From: Streptomyces panaciradicis
GTDB taxonomy: Bacteria; Actinomycetota; Actinomycetes; Streptomycetales; Streptomycetaceae
DNA: 64,000 nucleotides
NCBI RefSeq assembly: GCF_023516615.1
Contig: NZ_JAMGBF010000034.1
Coordinates: 62,001-126,000 of the forward strand
Reading direction: 5' to 3'
Shown here piece by piece: positions 25,040 through 33,152 of this stretch (position 1 is the first letter of the stretch; the number at the start of each line of letters is the position of its first letter). Below the pieces are notes generated by a model that was not told the origin of the DNA, did no database searches, and saw only the letters and a list, made by a program, of their open reading frames with translations. A program made the translations under genes and the position numbers.

Positions 25040-26473
25040 ATGCCCCGCCGCCACATCCGCGTGACCGGTGCCCCCGAAGCCCCTCTCCGGGCCGCCCTCA
25101 CCGCCCTGCGCGCCGAACTCGCCCTCCCCGAGCGCTACCCGCCCGAGGCCCTGGCCGAGGCGGAACACGCCGCGAACGCCCCGACGCTCCCGGCCCTGGA
25201 CGCCACGGACATCCCCCTCTTCACCATCGACCCGCCCGCCTCCACCGACCTCGACCAGGCGATGCACCTCTCCCGGCACGGCACCGGCTACCGCGTCCGG
25301 TACGCCATCGCCGACGTCGCCGCCTTCGTCGTACCCGGCGGAGCACTGGACGCGGAGACGCACCGGCGGGTGACGACCCTCTACTTCCCGGACGAGAAGA
25401 TCCCGCTCCACCCCGAGGTGCTGAGCGAGGCCGCGGCCAGCCTGCTGCCGAACGTGACCCGACCCGCCGCCCTCTGGACGATCGACCTCGACGCGGACGG
25501 CCGCACCCACGCCGTCGACGTCCGCCGCGCGGTTGTCCGCAGCCGAGCCAAGCTGGACTACGCCGCCGCACAGAAACAGATCGACGAGAAGACAGCCGAG
25601 GAACCACTGGCGTTGCTGAAGGAGATCGGCGAGCTGCGGGAGCGCCTGGAGGTGGAGCGCGGCGGGATCTCGCTGAACGTGCCCGAGCAGGAGATCGTCG
25701 AGCGCGACCACACCTACGAGCTCTCCTACCGCGCCCCGCTCCCCGCCGACGGCTGGAACGCGCAGCTCTCCCTCCTGACCGGCATGGCGGCGGCCGACCT
25801 GATGCTGACGGCGGGCACGGGCATCCTCCGCACCCTCCCCGCCGCCCCCGACGGAGCGGTCGGCCGCCTGCGCCGCACCGCGCACGCGCTGCACATCGAC
25901 TGGCCGCACCACGTGTCCTACGCGCAACTCATCCGCTCCCTCGACCCGCACGACCCGCGCCACGCCGCCTTCCTCCAGGAGTGCACGACCCTGCTGCGTG
26001 GCGCCGGCTACACCGTCTTCCGCGACGGCGTCCTCCCCGCCATCACCACCCACGCCGCGGTCGCAGCCCCCTACACCCACTGCACGGCCCCTCTACGCCG
26101 CCTGGCCGACCGCTACGCGTCGGAGATCTGCCTGGCGGCGGTGTCCGGCGACCCCCCGCCCGCCTGGGTCCTCGCCGCCCTCGACACGCTGCCCCACGAA
26201 ATGGCCGACGGCACCCGCCGCGCCGGAACGGTCGAGCGGGAGTGCGTCGACATCGTGGAGGCGGCGCTGCTGGCGGGGCGGGTGGGGGAGGTGTTCGAGG
26301 GCTGCGTGGTCGACGTGGACGACCGCCAACCGACCGTCGGCACGGTCCAGCTGGAGTCCCCGGCGGTGATCGGCCGCATCGACGGCGAGCACCTGCCCCT
26401 GGGCGAACGCCTCCGCGTCCGCCTCACCCAGGCGGACCCGGGGGATGCGAAGGTGCGCTTCGCGCCGGCGTGA
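25040..26473 (+). CDS. RNB-domain 3'-5' exoribonuclease (RNase II/R family, short form)
   Basis: The product is 477 aa. The RNB core starts with FTIDPPASTDLDQAMHLS, whose three Asp residues bind the catalytic magnesium, and continues with YRVRYAIADVAAFV and EISLNVPEQEI-like strands. YTHCTAPLRRLADRYA holds the RNB signature with the key Arg. It has no cold-shock domains and only a small C-terminal beta domain (VGTVQLESPAVIGRIDGEHL), so it is the short actinobacterial type. The start is ATG 25040 (MPRRHIRVTG). It processively degrades single-stranded RNA. The gene is alone on its transcript as far as seen. Confidence 0.88.
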   Translation: MPRRHIRVTGAPEAPLRAALTALRAELALPERYPPEALAEAEHAANAPTLPALDATDIPLFTIDPPASTDLDQAMHLSRHGTGYRVRYAIADVAAFVVPGGALDAETHRRVTTLYFPDEKIPLHPEVLSEAAASLLPNVTRPAALWTIDLDADGRTHAVDVRRAVVRSRAKLDYAAAQKQIDEKTAEEPLALLKEIGELRERLEVERGGISLNVPEQEIVERDHTYELSYRAPLPADGWNAQLSLLTGMAAADLMLTAGTGILRTLPAAPDGAVGRLRRTAHALHIDWPHHVSYAQLIRSLDPHDPRHAAFLQECTTLLRGAGYTVFRDGVLPAITTHAAVAAPYTHCTAPLRRLADRYASEICLAAVSGDPPPAWVLAALDTLPHEMADGTRRAGTVERECVDIVEAALLAGRVGEVFEGCVVDVDDRQPTVGTVQLESPAVIGRIDGEHLPLGERLRVRLTQADPGDAKVRFAPA

Positions 26474-26564
26474 GCCGTCGGACTGAGGGCCTGGCGTCGC
26501 GCAGGGTCCCGTACAGGTGAACTTTCCCGGCGCCGTCCTCAGCCGGGGGGAGCGGCCGTATTGC

Positions 26565-27170
26565 ATGGAAACCATGGTGCCGATCCACCCCATTCACCCC
26601 ATCCATCCCATCGACTCGATCACACAGGGGCTCTTGCTCGACTGGTTCGTCGAACTCGACACCCCGGAGGGCATCCGGGCGGAGCTCATCGAGGGGGAGG
26701 TCGTGGTGACGCCGGTGCCGGACGGACACCACGAGCACTGCATCAGCCGCATCGTCGGCCAGATCTACAAGCGAACCGCGATCGAGACGCAGTTCTCCGC
26801 GAACAAGGGGCTGAAGCTGGGAACCGCGGACGGCTGCCCGCAGGATCATGTGATTCCGGACGGCACCTTCGTGCCGGACTCACTGCGGCTCTACCGCGGA
26901 GCGGACCCCTGGATGCCCTGCGCTGGAGTCACCATGGTGCTGGAGGTCACGAACCGAAGGCCGGAGATCGACCGGGAGACCAAGCGCCGCTGCTACGCCC
27001 GCGCCGACATCCCCCTCTACCTTCTCGTCGACCGTGAGACCGCGCGGATCAGCTTGTTCACGGCCCCGGAGTCGGGCGAGTACCAGGATCTCCAGACTGT
27101 GGCCTTCGGCAGACCCCTCCGCCTCCCCGAACCCTTCGCCTTCGACCTGGAGACCACGGACTTTCTCTGA
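26565..27170 (+). CDS. Uma2-family endonuclease-like protein (DUF820)
   Basis: The product is 201 aa of the PD-(D/E)XK-like Uma2 family, abundant in Streptomyces and without a clear role. Core motifs are RAELIEGEVVVTP, the Asp-bearing HVIPDGTFVPDSL, VTMVLEVTNRRPEIDRETKR with Glu and Lys in nuclease positions, and IPLYLLVDRE. The N-terminus carries a threefold His-Pro-Ile repeat from a 9-bp tandem repeat. The start is not certain: ATG 26565 (METMVP) is taken, with ATG 26574 or GTG 26517 possible. Confidence 0.8.
   Translation: METMVPIHPIHPIHPIDSITQGLLLDWFVELDTPEGIRAELIEGEVVVTPVPDGHHEHCISRIVGQIYKRTAIETQFSANKGLKLGTADGCPQDHVIPDGTFVPDSLRLYRGADPWMPCAGVTMVLEVTNRRPEIDRETKRRCYARADIPLYLLVDRETARISLFTAPESGEYQDLQTVAFGRPLRLPEPFAFDLETTDFL
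26583..26618. repeat. 9-bp tandem repeat in the Uma2 gene 5' end
   Basis: Four imperfect copies of a nine-base unit (ATCCACCCC, ATTCACCCC, ATCCATCCC, ATCGACTCG) code for IHP-IHP-IHP-IDS. A change in copy number would keep the frame. Confidence 0.7.
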
Positions 27171-27216
27171 CCCTTCCGGCGTTGCACCCTGTGGACGACG
27201 GACAGGGGGACGGGGC

Positions 27217-28035
27217 GTGGAACAGGCACGGTGGACCAGGGCGCGGCTGGGCCGCTGCGGACCGCAGCTCGACATGCTCACGGCCCGCTTCCGCCGGCAC
27301 GTCTACTGCCCGCACGCCCACGACGAGTACACGATCGGCGTGTGCGTGGCCGGCTCCGAGGTCATCGACTACCGCGGCGGCCGCATCCGCCCCGGCCCCG
27401 GCTCCATCGTCGTCCTGGCCCCCGGCGAGATGCACACGGGCGGCCCCGGCAACTCCACCGACGGCTACGCCTACCGCGCCCTGTACGCGGAACCGTCGCT
27501 GCTGACGGAAGGCACCCTCGGCGGCCTCCCGCACTTCCACGAGCCGCTCATCGACGACCCCGAACTGGCCGCGGCCTTCCGCCTCACCCACACTGACCTG
27601 GGCACCTGCCCCGATCCACTGGAGGCGGAGTCCCGCCTGCCCTGGCTCCTCACTGCCCTGGCCCGCCGCCACTCCACGGCCCGCCCGGTGCCGGACACGG
27701 TCCCCGGCGCGGGCGGCATCGCCCTCGCCGTCCGGGACCGCCTGGCCGACGAACTGCTCTCACCCCCGTCCCTGGCCGACCTCGCCACCGACCTCGGCCT
27801 GTCCCGCTACCAGCTCCTGCGCGCCTTCCGCACGACGATGGGCGTGCCGCCGTACGCCTGGCTGGCCCAGTACCGGGTCGCCCGGGCCCGGGGGCTGCTG
27901 GAGTCGGGCCTGCGCCCGGCCGAGGTCGCCGCGCTGGTCGGCTTCGCGGACCAGGCGCACCTGACGCGCTGGTTCCGGCGGGTGCTGGGGGTGACGCCGG
28001 CGGCGTACCGCAACAGCGTTCAAGACGGCCGTTAG
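27217..28035 (+). CDS. AraC-family transcriptional regulator
   Basis: The product is 272 aa. The N-terminal cupin AraC_binding domain (HVYCPHAHDEYTIGVCVAG, then GSIVVLAPGEMHTGG) senses a small ligand. The C-terminal double helix-turn-helix is typical: PPSLADLATDLGLSRYQLLR and AEVAALVGFADQAHLTRWFR, then VLGVTPAAYR. GTG 27217 follows GGGGGACGG and gives VEQARWTRARLG. It is followed after 22 bases by an EamA transporter gene on the same strand. Such pairs often control export of amino acids or metabolites. Confidence 0.9.
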   Translation: MEQARWTRARLGRCGPQLDMLTARFRRHVYCPHAHDEYTIGVCVAGSEVIDYRGGRIRPGPGSIVVLAPGEMHTGGPGNSTDGYAYRALYAEPSLLTEGTLGGLPHFHEPLIDDPELAAAFRLTHTDLGTCPDPLEAESRLPWLLTALARRHSTARPVPDTVPGAGGIALAVRDRLADELLSPPSLADLATDLGLSRYQLLRAFRTTMGVPPYAWLAQYRVARARGLLESGLRPAEVAALVGFADQAHLTRWFRRVLGVTPAAYRNSVQDGR

Positions 28036-28057
28036 GGGATGGGCCGAAACTCGCCGT

Positions 28058-28990
28058 ATGACTGCACGCGGCTGGTTCCTGTTCTCCCTGATGGGAGTCG
28101 TCTGGGGCATCCCCTACCTGATGATCAAGGTGGCGGTGGACGCTCCGCTGTCCCCGTCCGTGGTGGTGTTCACGCGCTGTGCGCTGGGCGCCGCGCTCCT
28201 GCTCCCCTTCGCTCTGCGACAGGGGGGCCTGGTGAGGACGGTCCGTACCCACTGGCTGCCGATGCTGGCCTTCGCGTGCATAGAGATCATCGGCCCGTGG
28301 TTCACGCTGACGGATGCCGAGCGGCACCTGTCCAGTTCGACGGCGGGCCTGCTGATCGCGGGCGTACCGATCGTCGGAGTGGCCCTGGCCCGCTTCTTCG
28401 GCGACACGGAGCACCTGGGCGTACGACGGATGACGGGACTGGCGCTGGGGCTGGCGGGAGTCGCGGTGCTCACGGTCCCGCACCTGACGGGTGGCGACGC
28501 GCTCTCGCTGGCCGAAGTACTGCTGACGGTCGTGGGCTACGCGACGGCCCCGCTGATAGCGGCCCGCTGGCTGAAGGACGTCTCCACCTTCCAGCTCATC
28601 ACCCCCTGCCTGGCGCTGGCGGCAATCGTGTACGCGGGGCCGGCCGCGGTGACCCGGCCGTCCGAGATGCCGTCGGCCTCGGTGCTGGCGGCTCTCGCCG
28701 GCCTGGGCGTGATCTGCACGGCGCTCGCCTTCGTGGCGTTCCTGGAGCTGATCAAGGAGGTGGGCCCGACGCGCGCGACGGTCTTCACGTACGTCAACCC
28801 GGCGGTGGCGGTCGCGGCGGGAGCGCTGTTCCTGGGCGAGGACCTGACCTGGGGCATCGGGGCGGCGTTCGCGCTGATCCTGGCGGGCTCGGTCCTCGCC
28901 ACGACAACTGGTCGGACGCGTCCGACCCGCCCGGTAACATGGTCGACACGGCAGACGAGCCGGGCGGACGGCCGCGTGGAGTCCCCTTGA
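28058..28990 (+). CDS. EamA/DMT-family transporter, 3' end overlapping rnpB
   Basis: The product is 310 aa with ten predicted membrane helices in two EamA repeats. The N-terminal repeat begins GWFLFSLMGVVWGIPYLMI and the C-terminal one contains ALAFVAFLELIKEVGPTRAT, then TYVNPAVAVAAGALFLGEDL, the usual EamA signature. It is a metabolite exporter of unknown substrate, probably controlled by the AraC gene in front. The last helix ends near LAGSVLATTT. The remaining 25 or so hydrophilic residues (GRTRPTRPVTWSTRQ and on) are read from the rnpB promoter and the first 38 bases of rnpB, so this tail may have no function of its own. Confidence 0.85.
   Translation: MTARGWFLFSLMGVVWGIPYLMIKVAVDAPLSPSVVVFTRCALGAALLLPFALRQGGLVRTVRTHWLPMLAFACIEIIGPWFTLTDAERHLSSSTAGLLIAGVPIVGVALARFFGDTEHLGVRRMTGLALGLAGVAVLTVPHLTGGDALSLAEVLLTVVGYATAPLIAARWLKDVSTFQLITPCLALAAIVYAGPAAVTRPSEMPSASVLAALAGLGVICTALAFVAFLELIKEVGPTRATVFTYVNPAVAVAAGALFLGEDLTWGIGAAFALILAGSVLATTTGRTRPTRPVTWSTRQTSRADGRVESP
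28910..28940 (+). promoter_or_regulatory. Likely rnpB promoter with 18-bp palindrome
   Basis: A perfect palindrome, GGTCGGACGCGTCCGACC, lies at 28910-28927. TAACAT at 28935-28940 is a plausible -10 element about 12 bases before the rnpB 5' end. The palindrome covers the -35 area. All of this is inside the coding frame of the EamA gene. Confidence 0.45.
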
Positions 28991-29360
28991 GGGGCTTCCC
29001 GAGGAACGTCCGGGCTCCACAGGGCAGGGTGGTGGCTAACGGCCACCCGGGGTGACCCGCGGGACAGTGCCACAGAAAGCAAACCGCCGGGGGCTTCGGC
29101 CCTCGGTAAGGGTGAAACGGTGGTGTAAGAGACCACCAGTGCCCAGGGTGACCTGGGCAGCTAGGTAAACCCCACCCGGAGCAAGGTCAAGAGGGAGCAC
29201 CCCGGTGCTCCTGCGGGGACGTTCGAGGGCTGCCCGCCCGAGTCCCCGGGTAGACCGCACGAGGCCGGCGGCAACGCCGGCCCTAGATGGATGGCCGTCG
29301 CCCCGGCCCCCGCGAGGGAACCGGGGAACAGAACCCGGCGTACAGCCCGACTCGTCTGCT
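28953..29360 (+). ncRNA. rnpB: RNase P RNA (class A)
   Basis: This is the catalytic RNA that matures tRNA 5' ends. The ends pair through CAGACGAG (from 28952) and CTCGTCTG (to about 29358), the P1 helix. Conserved inner blocks are GAGGAACGTCCGGGCTCC with ACAGGGCAGGGTG, the GCCACAGAAA segment, GGGTGAAACGGTG, GGTGTAAGAGACCACCAG, the GCTAGGTAAACCCCACCC region, AGATGGATGGCCGTC and GGGAACAGAACCCGGCGTAC. These match the Streptomyces RNase P RNAs I remember almost base for base. Exact ends are uncertain by a few bases. The defence island starts about 110 bases downstream. Confidence 0.95.
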
Positions 29361-29470
29361 GCTCAAAAGCGTGCACCGGGAATCCTCGGAATTGACCGGC
29401 GCAAGACCACCCTTGCGGCACCGGAAGATTTGTGCGGGAGTCGTGTTGCGCCAATGAAGCGCCCCCACCC

Positions 29471-31600
29471 TCACTTGACCGTGAACCTGACTGTTTCACG
29501 GAGCGCGGCGGATGCACCGCCTAGGTCGGCCAGCCGAGCCGCGAGCGTGGCCTCAGCCAAGCGAGGCGGAAGGGCCACGCCGAACTTCAGTCCCGTCAGT
29601 GCGCGAGGGTCCACAGCTGGGAGGCTCAAGTGATCGGCGGCGTCCGCAGTGGCCTTTTGCCACTCCTGGGGAGTGATGTCCTCGCGCAGTCGGACGTATG
29701 TGTCCGTAGGGCGCTGCAAGGGGTCGGCGATGCCAGAGAGAGTCGCGGCCAGGGTGGCGTTGGCGCGATAGCCTGCCCATGTCCACCACCGCACGTTCGT
29801 GTCGTGGCCTCCGCGCATGATGACAGTGCGGTTGCGGCACACAAGTTCGCTGTTCTCATCGCGCATACGCGCAAGGGTGCTTTCGGCACGGCGGGTGAGC
29901 CTCACCGGCGGGGTGGCACCGAGCAAGACCTCTCGGGCGGCCCGCGTCAGCTCGTACGACGCAGTGCGAGTCAGGCCGATGCCGCCCCAGCGGGCCCTCC
30001 CGCCGCTTTCCACCGGCTCGACGAAGCAGCGGCGGCGCGACCAGTCGATGTACGTCACCTGCCAGCTGCGCCCGGCGAGGAGAAGTCGGCGCGGGCCGAC
30101 GACCTCGTCAGTGAGCAGCACCGGATCCGTGGTGCCAATCTCCGTGCGGCCCGATAGCACGGTGAATTCCGGAGCGGCGGTGAAGACGGCGGTGAGGTCC
30201 ATGAAATGGCGGTAGCCGAACCGTTTTTCGGCCTCAGGACCTACGAAGAGAAGCTCGCCGTCCCGCTCCAGGTAACCCTCCCCGACCAGATGGCGAACGA
30301 TCGGCTCGGCGGGTCGGCCGAACGGACCGAGGCCTCCCCACCACTCCTGCCACAGTCGGTCACCGACCTGGTGCTCCTGCAGGCACAGAGCGAGCACCTG
30401 TTGCGCGACGATGTGCCGGGGCTCGGGTGGAGCGGTGACCGGTTCCACCCAGCCGCGCGACCAGAGCAGCAGCAGAGCCGCCGCGGACAGCAGTCCGGAG
30501 TCGTCGGTGGCCAGGAACAGGCAATTGCGGACAGACCCCGGTCGTCGGCCGGTGCGCCCCAGTCGCTGCAAGAACGACGCCACAGTGCTTGGTGCGTCGA
30601 TCTGGACGACCCGGTCGAGGTCGCCGACGTCGATGCCCAGCTCCAGGGTGCTGGTGGAGACGATCACGCAGTCGCGAGCCTCCGCAAACGCCTCTTCGGC
30701 TCGCCGTCGCTCGTCCACGGACAGCGATGCGTGGGAAAGGAAAGTGGTGATGCCCTTCGCACGCAGCGCCGCCCCGAGCTCCTCGACCTGTTTGCGTGAT
30801 TCGCAGAACACCAGACGCTTCTCGCCTCGGTGCAATGCCGCGATCACTGTCGACGCATTGGCCAAAGACCCCACATAGTCGAGCTGGATGTCTCCAGGCG
30901 GAGGCAGCTCCTGCTGCTTCTCCTTCAGATGCGGAGCCACCACCTGGGCCTCGCGCTGTCCGGTCTTTGCGCCCTGTAGCCAGGAGAGCAGTTCGTCCGG
31001 GTTGCCCACTGTGGCGGACAGGCCGACTCGCTGAACCGGGCGTCCGGCCACCCGCTCCAGCCGCTCCAGCACGGCCAGCAGATGCCACCCTCGATCGTCG
31101 CCCGCGAAGGCGTGCACCTCGTCGACGACGATCGCCCGCAGACCGGAGAAGAAGGCTTGATGCTCGACGTTCGCACTGACCAGCATGGCCTCGAGGGACT
31201 CGGGGGTGGTCAGGAGTACGTCTGGTCGTTCGCGCAGGATGCGCTTACGGCGGAGATGTGTGACGTCTCCGTGCCAGAGCGCCGCTGTGCGCCCAAGCCA
31301 TGAGGTGTACGTCTCCAGTCGGGGATGCAGGTTGTTGAGCAGTGCCTTCAGGGGGCAAACGTAGAGAACTGAAGTGCCGTCCCATTTCTCCTGTGCCATC
31401 CGCGAGAGCAGAGGAAAGAAAGCGGCCTCGGTCTTCCCTCCAGCGGTCGGGGCGATCAGTACTGCGTCCGCGCCGTTTGTCAGGGGGGCGATCGCCTCCT
31501 CCTGGAGGGAACGGAGTCCGGGCCAGCCCAGAGTGTTCACGATGTGGTGAACCAAGCCCGGATGAAGTTGATCCATCGGGTCCGGCGCGACATCGCTCAC
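29471..31600 (-). CDS. brxHI: BREX-2 helicase BrxHI (Lhr-like)
   Basis: The product is 709 aa, a superfamily 2 DEAD/DEAH helicase. Walker A is APTAGGKTEAA (about residue 45), motif II is VDEVHAF (about 157), motif III is GLSATVGNP, and the motif VI region is FLQRLGRTGRRPGS (about 343). An Lhr-type C-terminal part of about 330 residues follows. BrxHI is a regular member of type 2 BREX loci. Its start overlaps the brxD stop by four bases (ATGA), so the two are translated together. It is the last BREX gene and ends 110 bases from the rnpB 3' end. Motifs are intact, so it should be active. Its role within BREX is not established. Confidence 0.9.
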   Translation of the reverse strand: MSDVAPDPMDQLHPGLVHHIVNTLGWPGLRSLQEEAIAPLTNGADAVLIAPTAGGKTEAAFFPLLSRMAQEKWDGTSVLYVCPLKALLNNLHPRLETYTSWLGRTAALWHGDVTHLRRKRILRERPDVLLTTPESLEAMLVSANVEHQAFFSGLRAIVVDEVHAFAGDDRGWHLLAVLERLERVAGRPVQRVGLSATVGNPDELLSWLQGAKTGQREAQVVAPHLKEKQQELPPPGDIQLDYVGSLANASTVIAALHRGEKRLVFCESRKQVEELGAALRAKGITTFLSHASLSVDERRRAEEAFAEARDCVIVSTSTLELGIDVGDLDRVVQIDAPSTVASFLQRLGRTGRRPGSVRNCLFLATDDSGLLSAAALLLLWSRGWVEPVTAPPEPRHIVAQQVLALCLQEHQVGDRLWQEWWGGLGPFGRPAEPIVRHLVGEGYLERDGELLFVGPEAEKRFGYRHFMDLTAVFTAAPEFTVLSGRTEIGTTDPVLLTDEVVGPRRLLLAGRSWQVTYIDWSRRRCFVEPVESGGRARWGGIGLTRTASYELTRAAREVLLGATPPVRLTRRAESTLARMRDENSELVCRNRTVIMRGGHDTNVRWWTWAGYRANATLAATLSGIADPLQRPTDTYVRLREDITPQEWQKATADAADHLSLPAVDPRALTGLKFGVALPPRLAEATLAARLADLGGASAALRETVRFTVK

Positions 31601-32934
31601 GGCAGGTCCAGTTCCACGCTGTCGGCACTGTCGACCGCGGCAGCGTTGCGCTCCACCTCGGTCAGTTCCGATGCATTGACGGTGAGTGCGTAGTGCTCGC
31701 GCGGGTCGAAATCCTCGAACTGGTCGATGCGGTCGAGTACGTCACCCACCAGCTTCTTGAGGAACAGCCGCGGGGCGACCCCCACCTTGCCTCCCAGCGC
31801 CCCGCCCACAGCCTTGGCCAGATCGGCAACGTAGCCGTCATCCGCCACTTCTCTGATTCGTTCAGCGACCGGCGAACCGGATGCATACAGGTCCCGGATG
31901 GTCAGGCCGAGTGCGATCAGTGAGTCCTGGGTGAAGCCCGGCAGTCTGAGCTGTACGGCGCGCGGGTTGTCGAAGCGCGGGTCAGTGGTGAAGTCGGTGG
32001 CCAGGCGCTGTGCCAGCGGGGCCAGGCGTTGCACCCCCTGCCTACCGTCGAAGAACGCAGGCGTACCAGTGACCAGCAGGTAGAGGCCGGGGAAGCGTCC
32101 GGAGTGCACTTCGTCGATGAGCTGACGCAGTGCGTTCAAGGCCTTGTCACGGGCGTCCGAGCGGACCCGCTGCAGAGTCTCGACCTCGTCCAGGACGACG
32201 AGCAACCCCGACTGGCCAGAGTCGTGTAGCACTGTGAGCAGCCCCTGGAGAAAACCAAGTGCCCCGAAGTGATCGAGGTCGCCGCGCACGCCGGCCCCCC
32301 TGCGGGCAGCCGCTGCCACGTGGGGCTGTCCGCCGAGCCAGGCCATGACCGCCGAGGCGGTGGCTTCGTCGCCCGCGGCGACTGCGGCCCGGTATCCACG
32401 CAGAGCCGTCGCGAACGACGGGGCGTGCCGAGACACCTCGCTCAGCCGGGAAGTCATCAGCTTCTCCACCTGGGCGGGCAGGTTTTCCTCGGTAGCTCCG
32501 TCGGCCAGCGCATCCTCCTCCAGGACGTAGAACCACGCGTCCACAACCGGTCGGAGCGCGCTCGGCGGGAAACTGGACGTGGTGAGCCGTTCCGTGAGAC
32601 GGCGGTAGACGGTCTCGAGTTTGTGCAGTGGCGTCTCGGTTTCCGAGATCTGGATCTCGGCGACGGCGAGGTTACGCCTCTTGGCCCGCTCACCGAGCCA
32701 CCGCGCGAAGAAGGTCTTGCCCGACCCGTACTCGCCTCGCACCGCCTTGAACACCGAGGCTCCGGACACGACGGCATCGAGTTCCGCGTCGAGCGCGGAC
32801 TCGAACCGGTCCAGGCCGGTCGCCAGCAGACCCAGTCCGTTTTCCGGAACGGCGCCTCGGCGCAGGGCATCGATCACGTCGCGACGCCGAGCGGCACTGA
32901 CGGGTCCGTTTCCAGCGGGGCTGTCTGTCCTCAC
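31597..32934 (-). CDS. brxD: BREX-2 ATP-binding protein BrxD
   Basis: The product is 445 aa, a P-loop ATPase. Walker A is RGEYGSGKTFFARWL (about residue 70) and Walker B is LLVVLDEVETLQRVRSD (about 245). YLLVTGTPAFFDGRQG looks like a sensor motif. The N-terminal SAARRRDVIDALRRGAVP is typical of BrxD (DUF2791-like). I chose GTG 32934. It faces the DUF262 gene across a gap of 218 bases, so it has either its own promoter there or depends on read-through that would have to cross the cargo pair. It is coupled with brxHI through ATGA. Confidence 0.88.
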   Translation of the reverse strand: MRTDSPAGNGPVSAARRRDVIDALRRGAVPENGLGLLATGLDRFESALDAELDAVVSGASVFKAVRGEYGSGKTFFARWLGERAKRRNLAVAEIQISETETPLHKLETVYRRLTERLTTSSFPPSALRPVVDAWFYVLEEDALADGATEENLPAQVEKLMTSRLSEVSRHAPSFATALRGYRAAVAAGDEATASAVMAWLGGQPHVAAAARRGAGVRGDLDHFGALGFLQGLLTVLHDSGQSGLLVVLDEVETLQRVRSDARDKALNALRQLIDEVHSGRFPGLYLLVTGTPAFFDGRQGVQRLAPLAQRLATDFTTDPRFDNPRAVQLRLPGFTQDSLIALGLTIRDLYASGSPVAERIREVADDGYVADLAKAVGGALGGKVGVAPRLFLKKLVGDVLDRIDQFEDFDPREHYALTVNASELTEVERNAAAVDSADSVELDLP

Positions 32935-33059
32935 CCGGACAGTCTCCCATTTGGCCGGATAGGGGGTGACCGCACCGTAAGGTACGCGGCCGGAAGTTCG
33001 GGTGTCTCACCTGCGGAGCAAGCTCCACGTCCTGTCGCCCATACAGGTTGACAACGGTC

Positions 33060-33088
33060 TTGACTGAGTTCAACTCCGTTGATGCAAT
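33060..33088 (+). promoter_or_regulatory. Predicted promoter of the DUF262/CBS pair
   Basis: TTGACT (33060-33065) and TGCAAT (33083-33088) are 17 bases apart, a good vegetative sigma spacing. A second TTGACA lies at 33048. The distance to GTG 33153 leaves a leader of about 60 bases that ends in a GGGAAGA ribosome site. Confidence 0.5.
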
Positions 33089-33152
33089 GGCATGTTCACC
33101 GCCGGTGACCGGTGGCGACTCGCCGTTCAGGTTCAACACGGGAAGACACAGC

